Shown one piece after another: positions 35,029-43,470 of a stretch of DNA of 64,000 bases. The notes beneath the pieces are model-generated. The model made no database searches. It worked only from the letters and a program-made list of their open reading frames with translations, and was not told where the DNA came from. Made by a program: the position numbers and the translations under genes. Origin of the DNA: G963665495 sp963677785 (GTDB taxonomy: Bacteria; Desulfobacterota; Desulfovibrionia; Desulfovibrionales; Desulfovibrionaceae); the NCBI GenBank assembly GCA_963677785.2, contig CAXXDH010000001.1, forward strand, positions 620,001-684,000, in the 5' to 3' direction. The number at the start of each line of letters is the position of its first letter. Within the stretch, counting starts at the first letter, position 1.

Positions 35029-35949
35029 TTACATGTTTGCCGCGGCATTGCCGCTGCCGCTGAAAGTGTTTCTGTCGGTTTCGCCGGCCGCTTCCGGGGT
35101 GGCGAACTCTTGAGTGAGGTTGTTGCCTTCAAAATTTTCAAGCAGACTAAAGAAGGCCGTTTCCAGGGGCATCTGCAATTTGGTGCCGTCGCTGGCGGCA
35201 AACTCCAGGGGTTCGACGTGATCACCAAGATGTGCGGCGAATTCGAGGACTTCGCCTTTTTGATTTGGAAGAATCTTACCGTCCGTGATGAGCTTATTCA
35301 CGCGCTCCTCGCGGTCTGTGCGCAGTTTTTGTTTTTCTGCGGCAGCAAATTCTTGCGTGACTTTTTCAAGGGTGCTGGTGGCGGCTTCCAGTTTGGTTGC
35401 GAGAGCAGCGGCCTGTTCCTCGCTCTTTTTCAGAGCATCGCGTAACGATTGGGTTTCCTCGTTATTTTTGTCCACAGTTGTACCCTCCTGAGGGATTGCG
35501 GTTTGTGCTGTTGCGGGTGGAGCAACGGCAAAGGCGATAACCTGGCTGTTGTCTTCCTCGTGCAGGGCGAATTCCACAGGGCCGAGGCCGTCTATTGCCG
35601 GGGGTCTTGCACCTAACAGGCCGACGTGCATCAAACAGCCGTCGCGAGATTTTCTGATGCTGACATTGCCGAACTGGCCGTTTTTCACTGCGTTTTTGAC
35701 CCCGTCGGACACTTGATCAAACCGGGCTTGCAGTTTTGCACCCTGCCTCCTGACTGCGGCGACCCACCCCTGTGCGGGACCGTCCGTTGCCGGATGCCCG
35801 AAGACAAGGGGTACGCGACGGTTGTCAGGGTCAAAGTTGGCAACGAGGGTATCCAAATCCTTTTCCGTGAAGGTCACGTCCTCGCCGTTCATGGCCGTGA
35901 AGGTTCCGGTTCTTGCGATGTCGGTCCATTTTGTTGTTTGTCCTGACAT
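35029..35949 (-). CDS. Capsid maturation protease with scaffold (Mu gpI-like)
   Basis: The 306-residue product combines an N-terminal protease domain of the Mu I protein type (FTEKDLDTLVANFD, VPLVFGHPATDGPAQGWV, FGNVSIRKSRDG) with a C-terminal coiled-coil scaffold (about 165-230, Gln/Glu/Ala rich). The protease removes the scaffold and itself during head maturation. Conserved H and S of the family appear in the FGHP and NVSIR segments. An earlier ATG four codons upstream is possible, but GGAG overlaps it and fits better as ribosome binding site for the start chosen. Confidence 0.87.
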   Translation of the reverse strand: MSGQTTKWTDIARTGTFTAMNGEDVTFTEKDLDTLVANFDPDNRRVPLVFGHPATDGPAQGWVAAVRRQGAKLQARFDQVSDGVKNAVKNGQFGNVSIRKSRDGCLMHVGLLGARPPAIDGLGPVEFALHEEDNSQVIAFAVAPPATAQTAIPQEGTTVDKNNEETQSLRDALKKSEEQAAALATKLEAATSTLEKVTQEFAAAEKQKLRTDREERVNKLITDGKILPNQKGEVLEFAAHLGDHVEPLEFAASDGTKLQMPLETAFFSLLENFEGNNLTQEFATPEAAGETDRNTFSGSGNAAANM

Positions 35950-36045
35950 TCTTGACTCCATTGGGCATTGTGCTTATTTATAGTTTGTTCGCGGCGTACC
36001 CTGACCCCGGCCAAGACCGGGCCCGCAGCAAGGGTGTCGCGCAAG

Positions 36046-36074
36046 CCGGAGGTCTTGGACTCCGGTTTTCTTTT
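36046..36074 (+). terminator. Hairpin with T run, oriented against the operon
   Basis: CCGGAG (36046-36051) and CTCCGG (36060-36065) pair perfectly and are followed on the + strand by TTTTCTTTT. In this orientation it looks like an intrinsic terminator for rightward transcription, although all nearby genes run leftward. It may stop antisense transcripts. Confidence 0.5.
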
Positions 36075-37310
36075 CTACGGCTCCCTGTAGAGCAGCACGC
36101 CGTTTTCAAACATGTCTTTCCTTTGTTTCTCCAGATACTTATACAGGTCTTTTTCTCGCTTAACTTTCGGACGAAATATGGTGACCCCTGTCCAACGGCG
36201 TCCACCGATCAGGCGGAAGGCGCTGAACCCTCCGACCTTATTGGATCCATCTGTCCAGAGGCGGATAAGGTTCAGCGTGGGCAAGACCACTGCTTTGTTT
36301 CTTCCTTTCATGATTGTCAGCCCCTGCCAGACTTCAAAGGGCTCTTTGATGGTCCGGGCAAGGAGTTTCAAGTAGCGTTCCCGGCCGTTCTTTTTAACTT
36401 TCCACGTCCAGGTGCTGCGATCGGCGAACATGCGGTCGTTGATCACAAGCGGATAATTCACCCCAGGCACCTTGATGAGCGCTGATTTGCCTACTTCGGC
36501 ACCGAATTCGGCCATGAATTCTTTTATGTAGCGGATGTCATCCATGCCGTTAGGCAGCAGATCGCCTTCTGAAAAACGCTTAATGTGCCGGCGGTCGATC
36601 TGTTCAAGATCAATCCAACACGATGGATCAGCGAACATCCCCTTGCCGCCTTTGCAAAGCGGCCCCATGGGCACGGGCGTAAGGATGTCGTCGAGTTGCG
36701 CGGGACTGAGGCCGTGCAGCCAGTCTTTGCCGTTGTTGCCCCGAAAACCGGGATCAGGCATCAAGCCCTTGGGCATCTCGGATTCGATCTTGCGGCCCTT
36801 AAGGTCGATAGAGGCTCCTGTCTCAGCCTGAGTGGTGCAACGGCACTGGTACCCCTGGGGAGGGTAGTACGCGTCCCAGAAGGCGTGATTACGAGGGTAG
36901 ACCTTGTCGTCCAAAGCCGCATGGCTGGGGCGCGTGCGGCGGTCGAGGATGGCCAAATAGCGTAGATACTCGATGCCGGCGGCTTCGTACTGCGCCCAAC
37001 GCCCGGCATTATATGTAGATTGCAAATTGGTGCGGGCAATGTTGTTCAGGCGGTAGTCCGGGTATTTCTTCAGAATTTGCCGGGCTTTTTTGCGCCAGCT
37101 GTCCAGGGACTCGCCGGACTTAAGGGTATGCTCCAGCGACTGGTGCAGTGTTTTGATGATCTCCATACGGGTGACGCCGACCACCGCAAACGCACGGGAC
37201 CGGGCTTGCATCTGGACAAAGGACAGTTCGGTATCCGTGATCGGGATCTTGCTTTGCCAGTAGCGCAAGGCCGCGGCATCGGGGAGATCGAAAGCGTCGC
37301 TGAGAGGCAT
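36075..37310 (-). CDS. Mu gpF-like minor head protein with a C-terminal nuclease-like domain
   Basis: Residues 1-170 form the Mu F/SPP1 gp7 head morphogenesis domain (RTNLQSTYNAGRWAQ, LAILDRRTRPSHAALDDKVYP, then the YYPPQGYQCRCTTQA zinc-like motif). The protein lies inside the portal opening and may be injected. The chain continues to 411 residues; the part after about 250 (LLARTIKEPFEVWQGLTIMKG, VLPTLNLIRLW) resembles PBECR-type domains, the phage Barnase-EndoU-ColicinE5/D-RelE superfamily. Such a domain on a capsid-internal protein could be a toxin or nuclease delivered into the new host. The domain call is by pattern memory and needs checking. Confidence 0.82.
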   Translation of the reverse strand: MPLSDAFDLPDAAALRYWQSKIPITDTELSFVQMQARSRAFAVVGVTRMEIIKTLHQSLEHTLKSGESLDSWRKKARQILKKYPDYRLNNIARTNLQSTYNAGRWAQYEAAGIEYLRYLAILDRRTRPSHAALDDKVYPRNHAFWDAYYPPQGYQCRCTTQAETGASIDLKGRKIESEMPKGLMPDPGFRGNNGKDWLHGLSPAQLDDILTPVPMGPLCKGGKGMFADPSCWIDLEQIDRRHIKRFSEGDLLPNGMDDIRYIKEFMAEFGAEVGKSALIKVPGVNYPLVINDRMFADRSTWTWKVKKNGRERYLKLLARTIKEPFEVWQGLTIMKGRNKAVVLPTLNLIRLWTDGSNKVGGFSAFRLIGGRRWTGVTIFRPKVKREKDLYKYLEKQRKDMFENGVLLYREP

Positions 37311-38827
37311 TAGACGAGCTCCTTGATTTCCTCAGCCGCTTTTACACGGCCATGCATGGCCGCGACTGTCATGGCGTCGGCAAGCTGGTTGGCAAATGGG
37401 GTGTCTTCCTCTTGCTCAAGGTACTCAGCCAACAGAAGACGGACATCGTCCACGGATTCGGCTTGGTCGAGCTTGACGGCCAGATCCTGGGACCAGCCTT
37501 CGAACGGATCCAGTCCGGCCAGGACATGGGAGATGAAATCGTCCAGTTCAGCCTGGGCGGCGACAAGTGGACGCACGCCCGGATCCGTTTCATCTTCAGC
37601 CTGGGGAGTGGCGAAATCCGCTTTATTTTCGAGAGCGCTGGTTTCACCGAGGGCCGGGGTGGTTTGGGGATCGGCGGTTACCCCGAATTCGTCTTTGGAT
37701 AGATTGTAACTGCGGACAAAATGAACTTTCGTGAAGCGGACGCCCATATCGTACAGTTGTTTATCGAGCTTTGCCTTTTCGGCGTAATCTTCCGGCTCGA
37801 CAAATTCGAACACCGGGGAACGCGTTCCGGCGACGGCGCGCAGTCTGGTATAGATCCAGGAAAGATCGTTCATGGCGCTGACAAGCAAAACCTCGTCACC
37901 GTCTGTAAGATCCGTGAGCACGGCGTAATGGGTCTGAGTGGCCGCGTTGGTGGCGCTTTTGCCTATGTCGCTGGTAAGGGTCTGGCCCAGTATGGTCTTG
38001 GCAATGGCCTTGTCCCAATACGATACGAGCCGTTCATGGACTTCAGCCGCTTTCGATCCGAATTCGAGCGCTTCGATTTCCGTGCCTTTGGGAACGACGC
38101 AAACAGCGTCAAGAAGCATCTGGGCAAGATCTCCGGCGATGGCTTGCCGCTCGTCCGACGTCGCGTTTTGGGGAGCTTTGCCGAGCAGCCACGGCAAGCC
38201 GAACTTGTTGCAGAATCGCATCCAGAATTGGACGCCACCTTTTTTAAAGGCGACAGGCCAGACACAACGCGACAGGATGCGTTCGCCGTACGGGTTTTCG
38301 TACGAATACTTGTGACGTACGAGCAGGGTTTTAAATTCAGGCACCGGGTTCGGGGTGGCCGTTGTGGCCGGAAAGACAAGCTGCCGTTCGGCATTGAATC
38401 CGAACCAATGACGGGGCTTTGCAACGATATCTTTAATGCGGCGATCGCCCGTGTACATGAGCTCGGCGACGGTGTAGCCGAACAAGGGCGTGGAAAGGAT
38501 CTCGGCGAACAGCGCGCGCATATCCACGTTTTCCAGGTCGCTGTTCAACTCTTCGCATACTTTTACGGCTTCACGCGTAGGCTCCTGCCCATCCACTGCG
38601 CCCGGCGTTATGCGGTAATCCTGTTTGTTCAACGTCTTCAACAGCCGCGTTTGTACGCATTGGTAGACCTGTTCGTCGGACAGCAGACTCTGCAACACGC
38701 GCGCCGATTCGCCGCGTTTTTGCAAGACTTCATCCAAGTCCGGCAACAAACCGATCCAGCTTGTCATATCAATTTCACCGGCGGCGAGCGCCGTGGCGAA
38801 TTCTTCCTGGAGCTTCAATGCGTCCAT
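37310..38827 (-). CDS. Portal protein (Mu gp29-like, DUF935)
   Basis: The 505-residue product matches Mu gp29: PRHWFGFNAERQLVF, GLPWLLGKAPQNATSDERQA, VVPKGTEIEALEF and an ILGQTLTSDIGKSATNAATQ segment. It forms the dodecameric portal. The frame is open 40 codons upstream, but that part overlaps the small gene at 38832, and the ATG at 38827 with GGAAG upstream gives the family N-terminus. The C-terminal 90 residues are acidic and rich in Ala and Glu. Confidence 0.9.
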   Translation of the reverse strand: MDALKLQEEFATALAAGEIDMTSWIGLLPDLDEVLQKRGESARVLQSLLSDEQVYQCVQTRLLKTLNKQDYRITPGAVDGQEPTREAVKVCEELNSDLENVDMRALFAEILSTPLFGYTVAELMYTGDRRIKDIVAKPRHWFGFNAERQLVFPATTATPNPVPEFKTLLVRHKYSYENPYGERILSRCVWPVAFKKGGVQFWMRFCNKFGLPWLLGKAPQNATSDERQAIAGDLAQMLLDAVCVVPKGTEIEALEFGSKAAEVHERLVSYWDKAIAKTILGQTLTSDIGKSATNAATQTHYAVLTDLTDGDEVLLVSAMNDLSWIYTRLRAVAGTRSPVFEFVEPEDYAEKAKLDKQLYDMGVRFTKVHFVRSYNLSKDEFGVTADPQTTPALGETSALENKADFATPQAEDETDPGVRPLVAAQAELDDFISHVLAGLDPFEGWSQDLAVKLDQAESVDDVRLLLAEYLEQEEDTPFANQLADAMTVAAMHGRVKAAEEIKELV

Positions 38828-38831
38828 CTCT

Positions 38832-39011
38832 CTACTTCCCGCTTCCTGGCAGATTTGTTGATAACAAAGCGGTTTTGCCCATGCGGCGCGGCCAGAGACA
38901 ACACAGTACCGGCTCGGGCATAGGGCCGTAGCGTTTCGGGCCTTCAAGGATTGCCCTTTCGTAATCCATACGTAATGGATCGTGAGGAGGTTGTTTGGAA
39001 TTGGTAGGCAT
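38832..39011 (-). CDS. Small coupled gene between terminase and portal
   Basis: This 59-codon gene starts at an ATG that overlaps the terminase stop (TGATG) and ends just before the portal start. The product begins MPTNSKQPPHDPLRMDYERAI in outline (first 14 residues MPTNSKQPPHDPLR) and has a central LEGPKRYGPMPEPVLCCLW segment. The coupling suggests it is translated. No function is known to me; some Mu-like phages have a small protein here. Confidence 0.5.
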   Translation of the reverse strand: MPTNSKQPPHDPLRMDYERAILEGPKRYGPMPEPVLCCLWPRRMGKTALLSTNLPGSGK

Positions 39012-40537
39012 CAGTTGTATCCTTGTAATATTTTTTCAGCGCTGGCCGAACCGTATCCGGCGTAGTTCGTTGCTGCCTGAGCCTGTGCATAGGAAACGCT
39101 TGACACGGCGAAGGGTTCATCCGGGTCCAAGGTTTTGGCCGCGAAAATGGCCAGCATTCCGGCTACTCCGGCGTCGCCGTGGCGCTTGTTTCCCGCGCTG
39201 TCTTTGGTCCGAACGTCCGGGATTTTGGCGACGCCCTTGACGACGCGGAACGCACGAAAATCGTCGCGAATAAGGGTGTCTTTGGGAATGAGCCATTCTT
39301 TGTCTTCAAACGCGGCTTTCATCTTGGGAGTGATTTCGCGGTAAAGCTTCTCCGACAACATCACTTCAAGGACATATTCCGGGCCGTAACGCTGACGGGC
39401 GACTTCGCCCAGGTACTGGCCGTTGCCGCGCGAATCCAGAGCAGCGCCGGAAAATTTAGGAAGGCCGTCGCATAGATAGAAAAATAGCTGCTGTTGGCTG
39501 GTAAAGGGCATGTTGCGCAGTTCGAGCACGAACGGCGTAAGCAAGGTAAGGTCTTCCTGTTCGGTGAGAACCCAATCTATAGACAAGTCACCACTGCGCC
39601 CGAAGTCGCCACCCACAAAATTTCTCAAATTGGGTGGCATTGTCTTCAGAAGCGGGGCAAGCTGTTCGTCACACCAATCTCGAATCTCTTTTTCCCGCTG
39701 TTCTTCCGGCCAATCCACGAAGTCGGGAGCGGGAGGACTCCACCGCAACACGGGGATGTCTGGCGACATGCAGGATTCGATAAGCGAACGATTAAGGTAG
39801 GCGCCGGAACTGCGTTTGGGAATGCAAAGCAGCTCTTCGTTCGCGTCTTCGATATCAACGTAATCCGCGAAGCATTCTTCTCGCCATTTAGCTTCTGCTT
39901 CAGGGGACCAGGGGATTTTCGCCTTTTGGCAGATCCGCTTGTAAAGACCTTGTTCCAACGCTTCATCAAGCGTGGTGACATGCAGGGAGTAATCTTTACG
40001 GCCGGACCGCACGTCTTCAATCAAGCCGTTAAATTCGGACTCGACGCCGTTATGTGAACTGATAATGCCGATGTTCGCTTTGGGGTACCACATGATACAG
40101 GCGCGCGCCGCCTTTATCCACTCGGCCAGCCCCTCATAAAATCCTGCCTCGTCAAGCCGGGCACGACCGCCCTTGGAACGAAGGAGATGCGGCAGCCCCG
40201 GCATACCGAGAACCTCGAAACCGCTGGCAAATTCGATGCGAAAAATACTTATCGGCTGCCCCTTGTCCTCGAGGACAAGCTCTTGCATTTCGCTTGCGGC
40301 CAGATTGTACGCCGCGGCCCATTCGGCACTGTCTTTAACGTACTGGCGGCACATATCCTTGTTGTAGCTTTGATAGTATGTGGACATGCCGCCGTCCTCT
40401 CTGGACAGGGCCGCAATAAGGGCCGAGTCGCCCGCATCGCCCCAGGAAATACCAATTCGACGGGATTTGAGATACATTTTGACGCGTGACTGGTCCTGGC
40501 GCCAGGCTATCTGATAAGGCAGGAGAAGCTTGTTCAT
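39011..40537 (-). CDS. Terminase large subunit (Mu gp28-like)
   Basis: The 508-residue motor-nuclease packages phage DNA into the head. Near the N-terminus is the variant Walker A KSRRIGISWG, then Walker B RARLDEAGFYEG. The C-terminal nuclease half has VGGDFGRSGDLS and a distal RHGDAGVAGMLAI acidic motif. In Mu-like phages it cuts packaged DNA by headful, starting beside the left prophage end. It overlaps the small terminase gene by one base. Confidence 0.92.
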   Translation of the reverse strand: MNKLLLPYQIAWRQDQSRVKMYLKSRRIGISWGDAGDSALIAALSREDGGMSTYYQSYNKDMCRQYVKDSAEWAAAYNLAASEMQELVLEDKGQPISIFRIEFASGFEVLGMPGLPHLLRSKGGRARLDEAGFYEGLAEWIKAARACIMWYPKANIGIISSHNGVESEFNGLIEDVRSGRKDYSLHVTTLDEALEQGLYKRICQKAKIPWSPEAEAKWREECFADYVDIEDANEELLCIPKRSSGAYLNRSLIESCMSPDIPVLRWSPPAPDFVDWPEEQREKEIRDWCDEQLAPLLKTMPPNLRNFVGGDFGRSGDLSIDWVLTEQEDLTLLTPFVLELRNMPFTSQQQLFFYLCDGLPKFSGAALDSRGNGQYLGEVARQRYGPEYVLEVMLSEKLYREITPKMKAAFEDKEWLIPKDTLIRDDFRAFRVVKGVAKIPDVRTKDSAGNKRHGDAGVAGMLAIFAAKTLDPDEPFAVSSVSYAQAQAATNYAGYGSASAEKILQGYN

Positions 40538-41112
40538 TAGCCCCCCAGAACCTTGTCGATGATTTCCTGGGCGGTCTCTTTGGAGATGCCCTTACGCGTG
40601 GTCTTGTCTTCGGCGGGCTGCAGGTAGTCGAGCGCCCCGCGCAGATCCTTGAGGGATTTCAAGTCGAGTTTGGATGGATCAGTAAGCATGACCGCTATCT
40701 TGCCCACCACGGCCTCATAGAGAGCGTTTTTCGCTTGTTCCGGCGTGCTGATGGCTGGAACGCCAACAGCTTCAACATTCTTGACTTGAGATTCCTCAAG
40801 CGCCAACTTTTGCGCGGCAAGAGCAACCTCTTCCAGTTTCGCAACAGCGAAAATATCCAGCGGCTTGGGCGCGTCCGCGTTCAGAGCAAGATTGACGAGC
40901 TTGGCCCGCAACCGGACTTGATCCATACGCCGATCAGATTCGGCTTGGCGTATCTCGGTTCGTTTCTCTACCCATTCGTACTTAACTGACCATCTGTAGA
41001 TTGTGGCCTGGGGTATCTCGGTAAGCTCGCTCACCTCGTCGAGGGTGTGGCCGTCCAGGACGTACAGGTCCTCGGCTTCAAAGACACGATATGGCGGATA
41101 CTCGCGGCCCAT
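40537..41112 (-). CDS. Terminase small subunit (DUF1804-like)
   Basis: The 191-residue product has an N-terminal helix-turn-helix (GHTLDEVSELTEIPQATIYRW, about 20-40) followed by long helices. It is the DNA-recognition subunit of the packaging enzyme, placed just before the large subunit as usual. The C-terminal KTTRKGISKETAQEIIDK is typical of the family. Confidence 0.83.
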   Translation of the reverse strand: MGREYPPYRVFEAEDLYVLDGHTLDEVSELTEIPQATIYRWSVKYEWVEKRTEIRQAESDRRMDQVRLRAKLVNLALNADAPKPLDIFAVAKLEEVALAAQKLALEESQVKNVEAVGVPAISTPEQAKNALYEAVVGKIAVMLTDPSKLDLKSLKDLRGALDYLQPAEDKTTRKGISKETAQEIIDKVLGG

Positions 41113-41355
41113 TTAACGCCCCAGGACATCCTTGATTTTATCGGCTTCGGCGACGAGCCCTCGCAGTTCGATCAGTTCTTTTTGCAGATTGAACGCGTGG
41201 CCCGCGATCTCATCGCCGTTGAGATTGAGAAGGGGTTCCGTAGGATCGAGAAGATTGCGCAAAGATTCAAAGTGAGATTTCACTTCCAATTCCTTGGACT
41301 TTATATCTTGCTCCTTCTCCAGCAGTTTGCCTTTGTATTTGTGTCGTTCCATCAT
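41113..41355 (-). CDS. Small helical phage protein before the terminase genes
   Basis: The 80-residue product is almost wholly helical and charged (KEQDIKSKELEVKSHFESL). Mu has a similar small gene (gp26 region) before its terminase. An AAAGGA site lies before ATGATG at 41355. It might be a spanin-like or packaging accessory protein, but no signal peptide or membrane segment is seen. The function is unknown. Confidence 0.55.
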   Translation of the reverse strand: MMERHKYKGKLLEKEQDIKSKELEVKSHFESLRNLLDPTEPLLNLNGDEIAGHAFNLQKELIELRGLVAEADKIKDVLGR

Positions 41356-41705
41356 GATTGCGGTCCTTTGGATTGCTTTTCCAGGCGTACATAGGGGCAA
41401 AACTGATTGGTCTTTACCGCGTCTTCCACGCCTTGCAGCTTGCTCGCTGTAAGCAGCAAGGTGTCATGCAATGCCTCGGACAGGCTGCTGTAGCCTTTCA
41501 CAAGTTCGACATTGTTTTCGTACATCTGCTTCACGGCATGGAAATCGTCGCGATACTGCCGCAGCACTTCAGCGGTCTTCTTTTGGTATTCATCCATAAG
41601 TTTGGCGTAACGCCGGTCGTTGAGGTACCAGAGGATCAATATGAGGCCGGGCAAACCAAAGTTCGAACCGACCTCCAGAAACTTGGTGAATACCGAGATA
41701 TCCAT
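41352..41705 (-). CDS. Single-pass membrane protein, lysis region
   Basis: The 117-residue protein has one N-terminal transmembrane helix (about 14-30, FGLPGLILILWYLN) followed by a long helical, probably coiled-coil cytoplasmic or periplasmic part. It lies in the lysis cassette after the holin gene, overlapping it by one base. It may be an accessory holin, an inner-membrane spanin or a small phage membrane protein of the BhlA type. Confidence 0.6.
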   Translation of the reverse strand: MDISVFTKFLEVGSNFGLPGLILILWYLNDRRYAKLMDEYQKKTAEVLRQYRDDFHAVKQMYENNVELVKGYSSLSEALHDTLLLTASKLQGVEDAVKTNQFCPYVRLEKQSKGPQS

Positions 41706-41923
41706 TACTTGCCCGCCCGGGCAGATTGCCCGTCCACGTATCCTTGCCCGACTACGTAGGCGGAGATCATTCCCACCACGCCGAGGATGGTCTCTGCGGG
41801 CAGGCCAAGACCGAGGCCGTCATTGGCAACGGTTAAGGCCGCACCAGCAGCAACCATCCAAAACTTGCGGCTTTTCAGCTTACTGCCGGGAGTTCTTCCC
41901 TGATTGCTCTTCTTATTGCTCAT
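41705..41923 (-). CDS. Holin-like membrane protein
   Basis: The 72-residue protein has a basic N-terminus (KLKSRKFW) and two hydrophobic helices (about 24-38 and 45-60) joined by a GLGLGLPAET turn. This is a common pattern of small phage holins. It lies between the endolysin gene and another membrane protein gene. It should permit the endolysin to reach the cell wall. Confidence 0.7.
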   Translation of the reverse strand: MSNKKSNQGRTPGSKLKSRKFWMVAAGAALTVANDGLGLGLPAETILGVVGMISAYVVGQGYVDGQSARAGK

Positions 41924-41947
41924 ATTCGGAGCTCCTTAATAAGATTG

Positions 41948-42400
41948 TTAGCCGTAGTGCTGTATCAACGCCTGTCGAACAACGCCCTTGCCGTAACGAT
42001 AGACGCCGTCCTGACCACGTACCCATTCGGTAAGCGAGCCGTCGCCCTTGCGGTCCATGACGTCCGCATGCCAGCCCGGACGGGGCCCCCACCCGGGATA
42101 GAAGCCGATGCCCACGAACCCCGCGGCCCTGAGCGCGTCGTACTCCGCCTCGAACGCGGAAAGGGCGTCGGTATCGGGTGCCGCCGAAAAGTGACCGTCC
42201 ACGGCCATGCCCTTGTAGTGGGCGGAGCCTTTGGAATGGCCGCTACGAGCAAAGGCCACATGGACGTCGAACGGACGCCCCACGATATGCCGGGCCACGT
42301 CCAGCCGGATAACCAAGCCGGGATTGAGCTGCTTATCGTGTTTGCCCCCGCCGAATTCGGCCTGAGAAAAATGTCTGATTTGAGACCAGGGGATTTTCAT
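41948..42400 (-). CDS. M15-type peptidase endolysin
   Basis: The 150-residue enzyme carries the zinc site of M15 D-Ala-D-Ala type peptidases: H61 and D68 in GSAHYKGMAVDGH and H111 in RPGWHADV. It should cut peptide cross-links in peptidoglycan. There is no signal peptide, so it depends on the holin encoded next. It is the first gene of the late operon after the AT-rich gap. Confidence 0.85.
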   Translation of the reverse strand: MKIPWSQIRHFSQAEFGGGKHDKQLNPGLVIRLDVARHIVGRPFDVHVAFARSGHSKGSAHYKGMAVDGHFSAAPDTDALSAFEAEYDALRAAGFVGIGFYPGWGPRPGWHADVMDRKGDGSLTEWVRGQDGVYRYGKGVVRQALIQHYG

Positions 42401-42625
42401 TCGTATATGCCTCTCTGCTGGTGTGATGTGTTGCAGAAAGGATTACGCCGATGTAAGATGAATTGTCCGTAGACATATGACACAACACTATGTCCCGTAT
42501 AACTCTCATCAGTCTCTTGTGCGTGAATTAAATTTTATGCAGTGTAGTTAATCAGAGATTAAGGAATAAAAAAATACATGTTGATTGAAATTGCATGTAG
42601 TAGTCTTATGTAGGTTGATAGGCGT
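42401..42625 (-). promoter_or_regulatory. Probable late promoter region, with a dyad that may bind the Mor-type activator
   Basis: This AT-rich gap separates the Mor gene and its terminator from the first late gene. It contains TACATG (42575-42580) and CATGTA (42594-42599), an inverted repeat with 13 bases between arms. In Mu, Mor and C bind dyads upstream of promoters that lack a good -35. No perfect -10 is seen; TAACTA about 40 bases downstream of the dyad is a candidate. Confidence 0.4.
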
Positions 42626-42672
42626 AAAAAAAGCGACCTAAGGCCGCTTGTCAGGCACGATACCCATCGTGC
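42626..42672 (-). terminator. Intrinsic terminator after the Mor-type gene, with a second hairpin
   Basis: On the - strand AAGCGGCC, a TTA loop and GGTCGCTT form an eight-pair stem (one G-U) followed by seven T. Just before it, GCACGAT and ATCGTGC (42655-42672) form another perfect seven-pair hairpin. The Mor transcript should end here, separating middle from late expression. Confidence 0.85.
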
Positions 42673-42697
42673 ATAGTCTGATTATGGAACTATAGCG

Positions 42698-43018
42698 TCA
42701 GCTTCCCAGAATACGCCGGATCTGTTTGACTCCTAGCCGGTACTTGCGCGCCAACTCTTTTACATTATCGCCCCGAAATTCCGCGCGGATTTGCTGGTCT
42801 CGATCTTCGCGCGTGGCCGTTGCCAGCGTGGGAAAATAGCTTTGCGTGCCGCCGTAAAGCTTGGCCATCTCCAAAGCCACGGCCCGACCGAAGACCTCTT
42901 GCAGTTCGTCCACGGTCGCCTTACCGCCGCCGTAGAGCCGTTCCACTTCGAGCGCCACCGTACGCCCCACGACCTCCTCTATTTCACCGTAAATGCCCGG
43001 TAATGCCATGGCTCCCAC
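42698..43018 (-). CDS. Mor/C-type transcription activator
   Basis: The 106-residue product belongs to the Mor transcription activator family of Mu. The N-terminal half is the dimerisation region, in this case a duplicated element (VGRTVALEVERLYGG and FGRAVALEMAKLYGG). The C-terminal part is a helix-turn-helix (NVKELARKYRLGVKQIRRIL). Mu has two such proteins, Mor for the middle and C for the late promoters; here only one is seen, so it probably turns on the late operon directly. Confidence 0.87.
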   Translation of the reverse strand: MGAMALPGIYGEIEEVVGRTVALEVERLYGGGKATVDELQEVFGRAVALEMAKLYGGTQSYFPTLATATREDRDQQIRAEFRGDNVKELARKYRLGVKQIRRILGS

Positions 43019-43060
43019 CTTTCCCTTTATGGCGTCCAGGGCCCTCGCCCTGGTCGGCGT

Positions 43061-43100
43061 GCGGGGCCGAAACCCCGCGACTTTTTACTTTTATTCTTTA
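43061..43100 (+). terminator. GC hairpin with T run, oriented against the operon
   Basis: GCGGGG (43061-43066) and CCCCGC (43073-43078) pair around CCGAAA, followed on the + strand by GACTTTTTACTTTT. Like the element at 36046 it would stop rightward transcription, although nearby genes run leftward. Confidence 0.5.
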
Positions 43101-43116
43101 TTTCTTTTTTTGACTG

Positions 43117-43470
43117 TCAAACTGAGAAATTTTCCACAATTGCCAGCGCCTGAGAACGAAAAAGGTTCTTGCATCCCCGACAGCGGCGTTTGTCCTTGTT
43201 GCGGCAGCGCGCGCAGGCCACCGCAGCCAGGGTCTCTTCGATGGGTTTAAGCGCGCTTTCATCCAGGCTGCACGCGTCCGAAGACGCCCCGAAATCCCAG
43301 AGCGCCGAGCGGATCTTTGCCGCTACTTTTTCAACATCACCGGCGTACTTCCCGGCCAGGACGCAATAAACAGTGGAGCGAGGCAAGCCCGTGGTCTGGA
43401 TAAACTTGTACGTCGTGCCGTACGTCGCTACGATATCCGCCGACAAGGCATCCAACTCTTGCTTGGTCAT
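43117..43470 (-). CDS. Phage regulatory-type protein with HTH and cysteine cluster
   Basis: The 117-residue product has an N-terminal helix-turn-helix-like region (TTYKFIQTTGLPRSTVYCVLAGKY in outline, about 18-41) and a C-terminal zinc-finger-like cluster CARCRNKDKRRCRGCKNLF. I recognise no named family. It lies between gemA and the Mor-type gene and may belong to the middle regulatory genes. Its start overlaps the gemA stop by four bases. Confidence 0.62.
   Translation of the reverse strand: MTKQELDALSADIVATYGTTYKFIQTTGLPRSTVYCVLAGKYAGDVEKVAAKIRSALWDFGASSDACSLDESALKPIEETLAAVACARCRNKDKRRCRGCKNLFRSQALAIVENFSV

Noticed and set aside
37721..38923. Open + strand frame of 400 codons
   Set aside because: Antisense shadow of the portal gene; residue composition is that of a complement frame.
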